Source: Candidatus Woesearchaeota archaeon | GTDB taxonomy: Archaea; Nanobdellota; Nanobdellia; Woesearchaeales; JACPBV01 | Direction: 5' to 3' | Assembly (NCBI GenBank): GCA_019323195.1 | Contig: JAHWHQ010000082.1 | Coordinates: 1-19,134 of the forward strand | DNA: 19,134 nucleotides | Notes under the pieces: generated by a model | What the model was told of the DNA's origin: nothing | The model's database searches: none | Seen by the model: only the letters and a program-made list of their open reading frames with translations | Shown here: in pieces, positions 1-5,246 of the stretch | How positions within the stretch are numbered: the stretch's first letter is position 1 | Layout: each line of letters opens with the position of its first letter | Program-made: the position numbers and the translations under genes

Positions 1-1517
1 AACACCATCGCCATGCCGTGCTCGTCTGCAGCCTTTATCACCTCTTCATCGTTCCTGCTTCCGCCTGGATGGATCACTGCTTTTATCCCGGCTTCAGAGG
101 CAGCATCGACAGCATCCCTGAACGGGAAGAACGCGTCTGACGACATAACACCGCCTTCTGCCCTTCCGTCTGATTTTCTTTTGGCGATTATAGAGGCGTC
201 AACCCTTGACATCTGGCCGACGCCCATGCCGTAGGCGGTCTTATCCTTTGCAAAGACCACAGAATTGGACTTCGTATGCTTGTTGACCTTCCATGCAAAC
301 TTAAGGTCCTCCAGTTCCTCTTTTGTGGGTTTTCTTTTCGTGACAGTCTTCAGCTTTACCTTGTCAATATCAGGCCATTCCCTTGTCTGCACCAGCAAGG
401 CGTCTGTTATCTTCTTAAGGGTGATGCCCTCGTTGGATCTTTTCATCGGCCCTGTCTCAAGGACCCTTATGTTCTTCTTGTTCGCTTTTATGAATTCAAG
501 GGCGTCATCATCAAAACAAGGCGCTATCAGGACCTCTATGTACTTTCCTTTTGTAAGCCCTGCAGCCTTTAACGTGCACTGCCTGTTCATCGCGATGACA
601 CAGCCGAAGGCAGACATCGGATCTACATCATAAGCATCCCTGAATGCCTCTTCAATTGTTTTTCTTGATGCAACGCCGCACGGGTTGCAGTGCTTTATAA
701 CGGCAACTGTCGGCTCATCAAAATCCTTCACTATCTCAAGCGCAGCATTCCCGTCAAGATAGTTGTTGAATGACAGCTCTTTCCCTTCCATAAGCACCTT
801 GCCGCTTACCATTGATGTCTCTTTCAGGAAAGGCTCCTTGTAGAGCGCCCCTTTCTGGTGGGGGTTTTCACCGTACCTTAAGTCGCTGACCTTGTCAAAC
901 GTCAGGGATAATGAGTCAGGGAATGCATCCTTCTGCAGCCTCTTGTTAAGGTAATTCGAGATTATAGTGTCATACCTTGCAGTATGCTGGAACGCCTTTA
1001 GTGCAAGCCTTTCCCTTGTCTGCCTGCTGACGCTCTTCTTTTCCTTTAATTCACTTATTATTGTATCATAATCAGAAGGGTCAACCACCACAGAGACAGA
1101 CTCAAAATTTTTTGCAGCAGAGCGAACCATAGAAGGCCCGCCGATGTCAATATTTTCTATGACATCCCCGAACTTAACATCCTCTTTCCTGACAGTATCC
1201 TCAAACGGGTAAAGGTTGACAACGACCATGCCTATAAGCTCAATCCCGTGCTTTTTTGCCTGCTCCAGATGCTCTTTTTTTGAGCGCAGCGCAAGTATCC
1301 CGCCATGCACCTTAGGATGAAGCGTCTTGACCCTTCCCTCCATCATCTCAGGAAAGCCTGTATAATCAGAGACATCAGTTGCCTTTATCCCTGCCTGCTT
1401 AAGCTTTTTTGCTGTCCCGCCTGTTGATAATATCTCAATGCCGAGCTTTGAAAGCTCTTTTGCAAATTCCTCTATCCCGTTTTTGTCTGAAACCGATATC
1501 AAGGCTTTTTTTATCAT
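1..1517 (-). CDS. purH: Bifunctional AICAR transformylase / IMP cyclohydrolase PurH, 3' end cut off by window edge
   Basis: Catalyses the last two steps of IMP synthesis in the cytoplasm: 10-formyl-THF-dependent formylation of AICAR, then ring closure. The reverse strand gives 505 intact codons beginning MIKKALISVSDKNGIEEFAK, a typical PurH start. The N-terminal cyclohydrolase (MGS-like) domain shows STGGTA near residue 31, EGRVKTLHPKVHGG near 60 and NIDIGGPSMVRSAAKN near 122. The transformylase domain shows DLRYGENPHQ near 212 and the catalytic Lys-His pair in VIKHCNPCGVA near 275. The frame is still open at base 1, reading HGMAMV, which in the family lies about ten residues before the end. 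The start ATG overlaps the purN stop in an ATGA at 1514-1517, so the two are translationally coupled. Many archaea use PurP/PurO instead, so this folate-dependent, bacterial-style enzyme may be transferred (inference). Confidence 0.95.
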   Translation of the reverse strand, partial: MIKKALISVSDKNGIEEFAKELSKLGIEILSTGGTAKKLKQAGIKATDVSDYTGFPEMMEGRVKTLHPKVHGGILALRSKKEHLEQAKKHGIELIGMVVVNLYPFEDTVRKEDVKFGDVIENIDIGGPSMVRSAAKNFESVSVVVDPSDYDTIISELKEKKSVSRQTRERLALKAFQHTARYDTIISNYLNKRLQKDAFPDSLSLTFDKVSDLRYGENPHQKGALYKEPFLKETSMVSGKVLMEGKELSFNNYLDGNAALEIVKDFDEPTVAVIKHCNPCGVASRKTIEEAFRDAYDVDPMSAFGCVIAMNRQCTLKAAGLTKGKYIEVLIAPCFDDDALEFIKANKKNIRVLETGPMKRSNEGITLKKITDALLVQTREWPDIDKVKLKTVTKRKPTKEELEDLKFAWKVNKHTKSNSVVFAKDKTAYGMGVGQMSRVDASIIAKRKSDGRAEGGVMSSDAFFPFRDAVDAASEAGIKAVIHPGGSRNDEEVIKAADEHGMAMV

Positions 1518-2125
1518 CTTATATGTACGATTCTACCCTCTATCTTTAGTTTTTTATCCCTGAAAAGCTCAATTCCTTTTATTATAGTCTCCTGCTCTGC
1601 CTTCTGGACCTTTTCCTTTAGGCTTTCAGGGGTTTCACCCTCATCAATATTAACTGCTTTCTGCAGTATCACAGGTCCTGTGTCTGCGCCTTCATCGATG
1701 AAGATAAGAGAACATCCTGTAACCTTGCAGCCATATTCCAGGACAGACTCATGGACACCTTTATCCATTCCACCGGCAAACATAGGAAGAAGGCTTGGGT
1801 GTATGTTCATAACCCTGTTAAGCCATTTCTTGACAAACCATGAGGACATAAGCTTCATATAGCCTATTAAAAGGATTAGTTCAACACCATTCTCTTTCAG
1901 CAGCCTGTCAACCTCCTTGTCATACTGCTCCCTTTCCTTTCCTTTTGGGTCCAGGAAGACAGCCTGGATGTTATGCCTCTTGGCCCTTTCCAGTATATAG
2001 GCGTCTTTTTTGTTGCTAAGGACAAAAGAGATCTCAGCACCCTTAAGCTTCCCTGACCCTATAGCATCGATTACCGGCTGCAGGTCAGTTCCCCTTGTAG
2101 AGCCTAATACCGCTATCTTGAGTAT
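1514..2125 (-). CDS. purN: Phosphoribosylglycinamide formyltransferase PurN, apparent AUA start codon
   Basis: Transfers a formyl group from 10-formyl-THF to GAR, the third step of purine synthesis. Read from an ATA codon at 2125-2123 the protein has 203 residues and begins (M)LKIAVLGSTRGTDLQPVID, matching the family N-terminus (M-K-I-A-V-L-x-S-x-x-G-T-N-L-Q). Catalytic-site signatures are NIHPSLLP (Asn107, His109) and ADTGP (Asp148), as in E. coli PurN Asn106/His108/Asp144. A TAA lies directly before the ATA in frame, and there is no ATG, GTG or TTG until an ATG at 1858, which would delete the phosphate-binding N-terminal half. A GGTGAT Shine-Dalgarno (2135-2130) sits four bases before the ATA, and a TATA box at 2166-2158 fixes the mRNA start close by. 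Either the start is a true AUA or the base is an error or variant of ATG. It overlaps purH by four bases. Confidence 0.9.
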   Translation of the reverse strand: MLKIAVLGSTRGTDLQPVIDAIGSGKLKGAEISFVLSNKKDAYILERAKRHNIQAVFLDPKGKEREQYDKEVDRLLKENGVELILLIGYMKLMSSWFVKKWLNRVMNIHPSLLPMFAGGMDKGVHESVLEYGCKVTGCSLIFIDEGADTGPVILQKAVNIDEGETPESLKEKVQKAEQETIIKGIELFRDKKLKIEGRIVHIR

Positions 2126-2157
2126 TTAAATCACCAAATACCAAGAAAATGTGCTAG

Positions 2158-2166
2158 TTTATAAAA
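2158..2166 (-). promoter_or_regulatory. TATA box for purN-purH
   Basis: TTTTATAAA on the minus strand, about 37 bases before the purN ATA. Initiation about 25 bases downstream would fall near 2136, leaving a leader of roughly 11 nt that holds only GGTGAT and TTAA. This short leader leaves no room for an upstream start codon and so supports initiation at the ATA. Confidence 0.6.
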
Positions 2167-2167
2167 C

Positions 2168-2581
2168 TTACTCTGTTATTATCTTTAAAAAATCTGAAGG
2201 ATTTATTATTCTGATATACTCCACTTTTTTAAGGGAAATCAGGTCATCATCGCTGGCAATGATATAATCAGCCTTTCCGTCTATTGCTAATTCAATAAAT
2301 TTATTGTCTTTTTTGTCTCTGCAAATTTCCTTGTGGGTAACCGGGGTTATGATCTCTGCTATCTCAAGCAATGAGCATATCAGTTCTTTCTTCATGTTTT
2401 TATCTATAAAATCAAACTTTTCTCTCAGAAGAACGCCTTCCAGCTCATTTAGGCAATCATAGCTGACCAATAAGATAATTTCCTTATTTAAGCACTTATC
2501 CAGGATCTGCCTTGGCTTGCTTTCTTTCCAGCCTATAGCAGAAACCAATGTAGAGGTATCTAAGACTACCCTTGCAGTCAT
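2168..2581 (-). CDS. PIN-domain toxin (VapC-like, COG1569-type)
   Basis: A 137-residue PIN-domain protein, probably the endoribonuclease toxin of a type II toxin-antitoxin pair. The acidic metal-binding residues are visible in order: Asp8 in VVLDTSTLVS, Glu46 in YDCLNELEGVL, Asp92 in RDKKDNKFIELA and Asp111 in DYIIASDDDL. The spacing and the D-N-K-F/ASDDDL motifs resemble the 'putative toxin, PIN family' group rather than classical VapC. Its ATG overlaps the stop of the upstream antitoxin in an ATGA (2578-2581), the usual arrangement for coupled expression. The RNA target cannot be read from sequence. The gene is AT-rich compared with purN/H. Confidence 0.85.
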   Translation of the reverse strand: MTARVVLDTSTLVSAIGWKESKPRQILDKCLNKEIILLVSYDCLNELEGVLLREKFDFIDKNMKKELICSLLEIAEIITPVTHKEICRDKKDNKFIELAIDGKADYIIASDDDLISLKKVEYIRIINPSDFLKIITE

Positions 2582-2838
2582 TTTGCCTTTCTTAAGGCCT
2601 TTATCTCTTTTTTGATATCCTCTTTGGTTATGCCCTCCTCACTAAACTTGTCCGAGAATTTGTCTAAAAGCCTGATTATCCTGTCTCTTGCCTCTTTTTC
2701 TTTCACCTTTTTCACCAGGATGTTATCCCTGTCGCTGACCAATATCAGCTTATCGTTCTGGGATAATCCTATCTCTTCTCTCATCCTGCTTGGTATTACT
2801 ATCTGCCCTTTGCTTGATACGGTTGCAACCTCTATCAT
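2578..2838 (-). CDS. AbrB/MazE-type antitoxin (VapB-like)
   Basis: An 86-residue swapped-hairpin (SpoVT/AbrB) DNA-binding antitoxin that should neutralise the PIN toxin and repress the operon. The first 45 residues carry the family signature MIEVATVSSKGQIVIPSRMR followed by GLSQNDKL. The C-terminal half is a charged helix of the kind that binds the toxin. I chose the ATG at 2838 because GAGGTG at 2850-2845 is a good Shine-Dalgarno six bases upstream. A GTG at 2847, which would add three residues, lies inside that Shine-Dalgarno and is unlikely. A promoter and a large palindrome lie directly upstream. Confidence 0.85.
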   Translation of the reverse strand: MIEVATVSSKGQIVIPSRMREEIGLSQNDKLILVSDRDNILVKKVKEKEARDRIIRLLDKFSDKFSEEGITKEDIKKEIKALRKAK

Positions 2839-2852
2839 CGACAACACCTCTT

Positions 2853-2892
2853 GTAAGTTATACCTTACGTAAGGCTGAACTTACTTATAAAT
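2853..2892 (-). promoter_or_regulatory. Promoter and nested palindromic operator of the toxin-antitoxin operon
   Basis: A TATA box (ATTTATAAG, 2892-2884) is followed by a 32-bp two-tier palindrome at 2853-2884. The outer arms are GTAAGTT (2853-2859) and AACTTAC (2878-2884). The core is the perfect 12-mer CCTTACGTAAGG (2863-2874), separated from the arms by three unpaired bases on each side. Transcription should start near 2860-2862, inside the palindrome, so a bound AbrB-type dimer or tetramer would block initiation. Autoregulation is inferred from family behaviour. Confidence 0.65.
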
Positions 2893-2971
2893 CTTTCGTT
2901 TTTCTTAAGGCCTAAATTATTTTTTAGACACGCTCCTCTTGGACCAGTTGTTTGAGCTAGATATCAATTAG

Positions 2972-3844
2972 CTAAAAAAATATTGAAGATTGTTTCTCCA
3001 GTTCAGAGACAAGGTATTTCACCATAAGAAGATAGTTTCCTTTCTGGCCCTTGATCAGGGCATTGTAATACCTTTTCCTGTTCTTGTTTTGGATGATGAT
3101 GATTGGATAGCCTTTTCTGGATAAGGTATGGTTCATCAAAAGCCTTCCTACGCGTCCATTGCCGTCAAAAAAGGGATGGATCCTTTCGAATATACAATGG
3201 AATTGCGATACTAATTCAATCGGATGAAGAAGCTTTTTATTTTTGTTATACCATATAAGCAGGTTTTCAATCTCGCCGGGAATTAATTTATGGTTAAGGC
3301 CTATCATATTGCCAACACTCACCCCTGCATCCCTAAAAGTGCCGGCATCTTCAGTGACGTCTTGTTTAAGGATCCTATGGAGTGACAGGATAAGATTTTC
3401 GTCTATGTCCCTATTATACCTTTTTAAAAAATAATAGGCTTTCTTGTGGTTTTCCACCTCTTTTATGTCCCTTACTGTTTTGTTGCCCGGCACTATGCCC
3501 TGATTTAATAACAGATTAGTGTCTTTAAGCGTTAACGCAGAGCCTTCAATCCTGCTGGTATTATAAGTGAATTGTGTCACGATATATTCTTCAAGCTTGA
3601 TACGTTCGTCTTGCGAGCCTTTGCTGAGCTTTTTTTTGTAGGCACGTTTTATTCTGGACAATACCTCTTCTTTTAATATCAGAAATGTCCTTGTACTGGA
3701 ATATCCCTCCTCAAAAAGCCTGATTTCCTTCCTGCTGGGAGGATTTAGGCCTATGTACCTCTCAATATTCCTCCCATCCCTCACAGATTTGACCAGATAA
3801 AAGTATTCTTTTCCATTTATTGCCTTCTTCCTTACAAATGCCAT
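2972..3844 (-). CDS. Fic-domain protein (probable AMP transferase with N-terminal inhibitory motif)
   Basis: A 290-residue Fic protein, likely to transfer AMP or another nucleotide-derived group to a target protein. The catalytic motif HPFFDGNGRVGR is at residues 223-234 and is complete (His223, Asp228, Asn229, Arg231, Arg234). The autoinhibitory motif [S/T]xxxE[G/N] is present before the Fic core as TSRIEG (96-101), making this a class II, self-inhibited Fic. Residues 1-40 (MAFVRKKAINGKEYFYLVKS and following) form a small basic N-terminal module whose role I cannot assign. The C-terminus has no recognisable winged helix. It follows the toxin-antitoxin operon on the same strand with its own promoter. 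The target is unknown. Confidence 0.88.
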   Translation of the reverse strand: MAFVRKKAINGKEYFYLVKSVRDGRNIERYIGLNPPSRKEIRLFEEGYSSTRTFLILKEEVLSRIKRAYKKKLSKGSQDERIKLEEYIVTQFTYNTSRIEGSALTLKDTNLLLNQGIVPGNKTVRDIKEVENHKKAYYFLKRYNRDIDENLILSLHRILKQDVTEDAGTFRDAGVSVGNMIGLNHKLIPGEIENLLIWYNKNKKLLHPIELVSQFHCIFERIHPFFDGNGRVGRLLMNHTLSRKGYPIIIIQNKNRKRYYNALIKGQKGNYLLMVKYLVSELEKQSSIFF

Positions 3845-3898
3845 TTAGTCATCACATTTCTCTTTTTTTTAACAATTTTATATAATTAGTCATCACAT
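3845..3898 (-). promoter_or_regulatory. Fic promoter flanked by a 13-bp direct repeat
   Basis: On the minus strand a TATA box TTATATAAAA (about 3887-3876) lies 32-40 bases before the Fic ATG. The 13-mer TTAGTCATCACAT (plus-strand reading) occurs exactly twice, at 3845-3857 (directly against the start codon, over the predicted initiation site) and at 3886-3898 (at the upstream edge of the TATA box), 41 bp apart. Two identical copies bracketing the core promoter look like repressor half-sites. The regulator is unknown. Confidence 0.55.
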
Positions 3899-3943
3899 CT
3901 ATATAAAGCTGTCTTTTTTGTTCCAGGCTTATATTCCTCAATA

Positions 3944-3953
3944 TTTTTAAATA
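3944..3953 (+). promoter_or_regulatory. TATA box for the interrupted gene at 3975
   Basis: TTTTTAAATA centred about 26 bases before the ATG at 3975, the spacing expected for a leaderless archaeal mRNA. It supports 3975 as the start of the gene. A second TATA-like string (TCTATATAAAG, near 3898-3908) lies further upstream. Confidence 0.5.
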
Positions 3954-3974
3954 GGATATAATTTCTTTGCTGAT

Positions 3975-4418
3975 ATGGAGATATATGGGATGCCCAAGGT
4001 TGATTCACCAGAACTTGAAGATTTAGGGTTATATATGATAACTCCCCCTATCTGGAATTATCTCTGTGCTATTATTAAAGACCCTCAAAATAAAGAACAA
4101 TATTTTTTAAGAAAACTGAAGATTGAACCAAAATCAGAATCTATCAGATTATCTTCTGATGCTGGCATTCTGTTAACAGATGATGACTTTCATGTTTTAT
4201 AAACAAACCTTTATCCTAACTTTTTTCCTAAGGAAGAATTGGACCATGCTATAATATATGCTCAAGCGACAGAGAAGTTTCTTGCTGGAATGTCAGATTC
4301 TCAGCATAGGCCTGGTTCTATAGGCATAGCTGAATACAAAGGTGAAAAACCATATTCTCTGGATGATATAATTGGTCTTGTTGCTTCTAAATATTTTATG
4401 TACCTTCTCTTTCAATAG
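3975..4418 (+). pseudogene. Unrecognised gene interrupted by an in-frame TAA
   Basis: From the ATG at 3975 the frame gives 75 residues (beginning MEIYGMPKVDSPELEDLGLY) up to TAA at 4200-4202. The same frame then continues for another 71 protein-like codons, including KEELDHAIIYAQATEKFLAG and GSIGIAEYKGEKPYSLDDII, to a TAG at 4416-4418. One base change would restore a protein of about 147 residues. I do not recognise the family. The gene is AT-rich like the neighbouring toxin genes, is divergent from fic, and shares that intergenic region. It may be a recent nonsense pseudogene, two short proteins, a read-through case or a sequencing error; a pseudogene is the simplest reading. Confidence 0.5.
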
Positions 4419-4441
4419 GACATTCACAAATTCCAAAAAGA

Positions 4442-4475
4442 ATAAATATAACCTGCAATTATTCCTTTATGGAGG
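4442..4475 (+). promoter_or_regulatory. Promoter and Shine-Dalgarno that fix the HTH-CBS start
   Basis: ATAAATATA (4442-4450) is a TATA box and GGAGG (4471-4475) a Shine-Dalgarno, seven bases before the ATG at 4483. They exclude longer N-terminal extensions from TTG or ATG codons upstream, which would lie before the mRNA start. Confidence 0.55.
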
Positions 4476-4482
4476 ATGCAAA

Positions 4483-5025
4483 ATGCCGTATGAACTGGCC
4501 GAGATAAAGGAGATCAGGAAAAAGGTAGGGCTTACCCAGGGGCAGCTTGCACAGAGGGCAGGCGTCTCGCAGAGCCTTATCGCCAAGATAGAGGCAGGAA
4601 GATTAGACCCTACTTACTCCAAGACACAAAAGATATTCACTGCATTAGACTCTTTAGGCAAGAAAAAGGAGCTTAAGGCAGGCCAGATCATGAACAGGCA
4701 AATCCTTTCTGTAAGGCCGGATGAAGGCATAAGGTCTGCGATAAAGAAGATGAAGAAGGCGAACATATCCCAGATGCCTGTCATAGAGGAGCATAAGTCC
4801 ATAGGTATCGTATCAGAATCCATCATCTTAGAGTCTTTGTTAAATAATAAGGGTGATAAGATAAAGGACATCATGGAGGACAGCGCCCCTGTCGTAAGCA
4901 AAAATACCTCTGTAAGCGTAATCTCCAACCTTCTCAGGTTCTATCCCATGGTTTTAGTTAGCGAGGATGGTGAGCTGAAAGGGGTTATTACCAAGTCTGA
5001 CCTGCTTGGGAATATTTATAGGTAA
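4483..5025 (+). CDS. HTH (XRE-type) transcription regulator with a CBS-domain pair
   Basis: A 180-residue cytoplasmic regulator. Residues 5-55 form a Cro/C1-type helix-turn-helix (EIRKKVGLTQGQLAQRAGVS, then QSLIAKIEAGR). Residues 66-118 and 126-178 form two CBS motifs (AGQIMNRQILSV...MPVIEE, and IKDIMEDSAPVV...GVITKSDLL), which in this family usually bind adenosine nucleotides. The architecture is a known archaeal one: a ligand-sensing repressor whose DNA binding may depend on AMP/ATP or SAM-like ligands. Ligand and target are not visible here. The start is set by GGAGG at 4471. The gene is followed after nine bases by a palindromic element that separates it from polB. Confidence 0.88.
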   Translation: MPYELAEIKEIRKKVGLTQGQLAQRAGVSQSLIAKIEAGRLDPTYSKTQKIFTALDSLGKKKELKAGQIMNRQILSVRPDEGIRSAIKKMKKANISQMPVIEEHKSIGIVSESIILESLLNNKGDKIKDIMEDSAPVVSKNTSVSVISNLLRFYPMVLVSEDGELKGVITKSDLLGNIYR

Positions 5026-5034
5026 GAATTCTTA

Positions 5035-5199
5035 GGCTGTGTTGAAAATCTCGCTCCGCTTCGGGTTAGCAGCTTCAAAATCCTTAATGTTCTCATTAAT
5101 AGCTGACATCCCCCGACGGGGGCAACCCCCTTGTCATCTTAAAGAACTCTTTAATAGGATTTTGACCTTAGGCTGCTAACCTGCATTTTCAACACAGCC
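5035..5199 (+). mobile_element. Palindromic MITE-like element, subfamily A, copy 1
   Basis: A 165-bp non-coding palindrome with perfect 15-bp terminal inverted repeats, GGCTGTGTTGAAAAT (5035-5049) and its complement (5185-5199). Inner stems pair in order: GGTTAGCAGC (5064-5073) with 5172-5181, CAAAATCCT with its complement, and TGACA (5104-5108) with TGTCA (5132-5136). The apex is CCCCC-GAC-GGGGG followed by CAA-CCCCC (5110-5130). Internal loops are unequal: 14 nt on the left (CTCGCTCCGCTTCG) and 3 nt on the right. It closely matches the copies at 12534 and 18343. I see no clear target duplication here. Its right end lies 15 bp before the polB TATA box. It has no transposase, so movement would need one in trans. 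Confidence 0.85.
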
Positions 5200-5214
5200 T
5201 ATTTTTTCATAATC

Positions 5215-5224
5215 TTTATATAAT
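5215..5224 (+). promoter_or_regulatory. TATA box for polB
   Basis: TTTATATAAT centred 27 bases before the polB ATG, implying a leaderless transcript. It starts 15 bp after the end of the palindromic element. Confidence 0.6.
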
Positions 5225-5246
5225 ACTGACACCGCACCACTTAACT

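Noticed and set aside
1514..1858. PurN starting at the ATG at 1858 (114 residues)
   Set aside because: It would lack the N-terminal half, while the upstream frame continues the PurN homology to a well-placed ribosome-binding site.
2941..2971. AGCTA...TAGCT hairpin after fic as a terminator
   Set aside because: The stem is only five base pairs and is not followed by a T-run on the fic strand.
4200..4202. TAA as a recoded sense codon
   Set aside because: Every other gene in the window uses TAA, TAG or TGA as normal stops, and no recoding structure is evident.
4372..4482. N-terminal extension of the HTH-CBS regulator
   Set aside because: It overlaps the end of the interrupted gene, lies before the predicted TATA box and Shine-Dalgarno, and is not part of the HTH family domain.
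5035..5199. Assigning the elements to a named IS family from the TIR (GG-x-x-x-TGTTG resembles IS6-like ends)
   Set aside because: Target duplications of 8, 9 and 11 bp do not fit one known family and there is no transposase in the window, so the family cannot be named.
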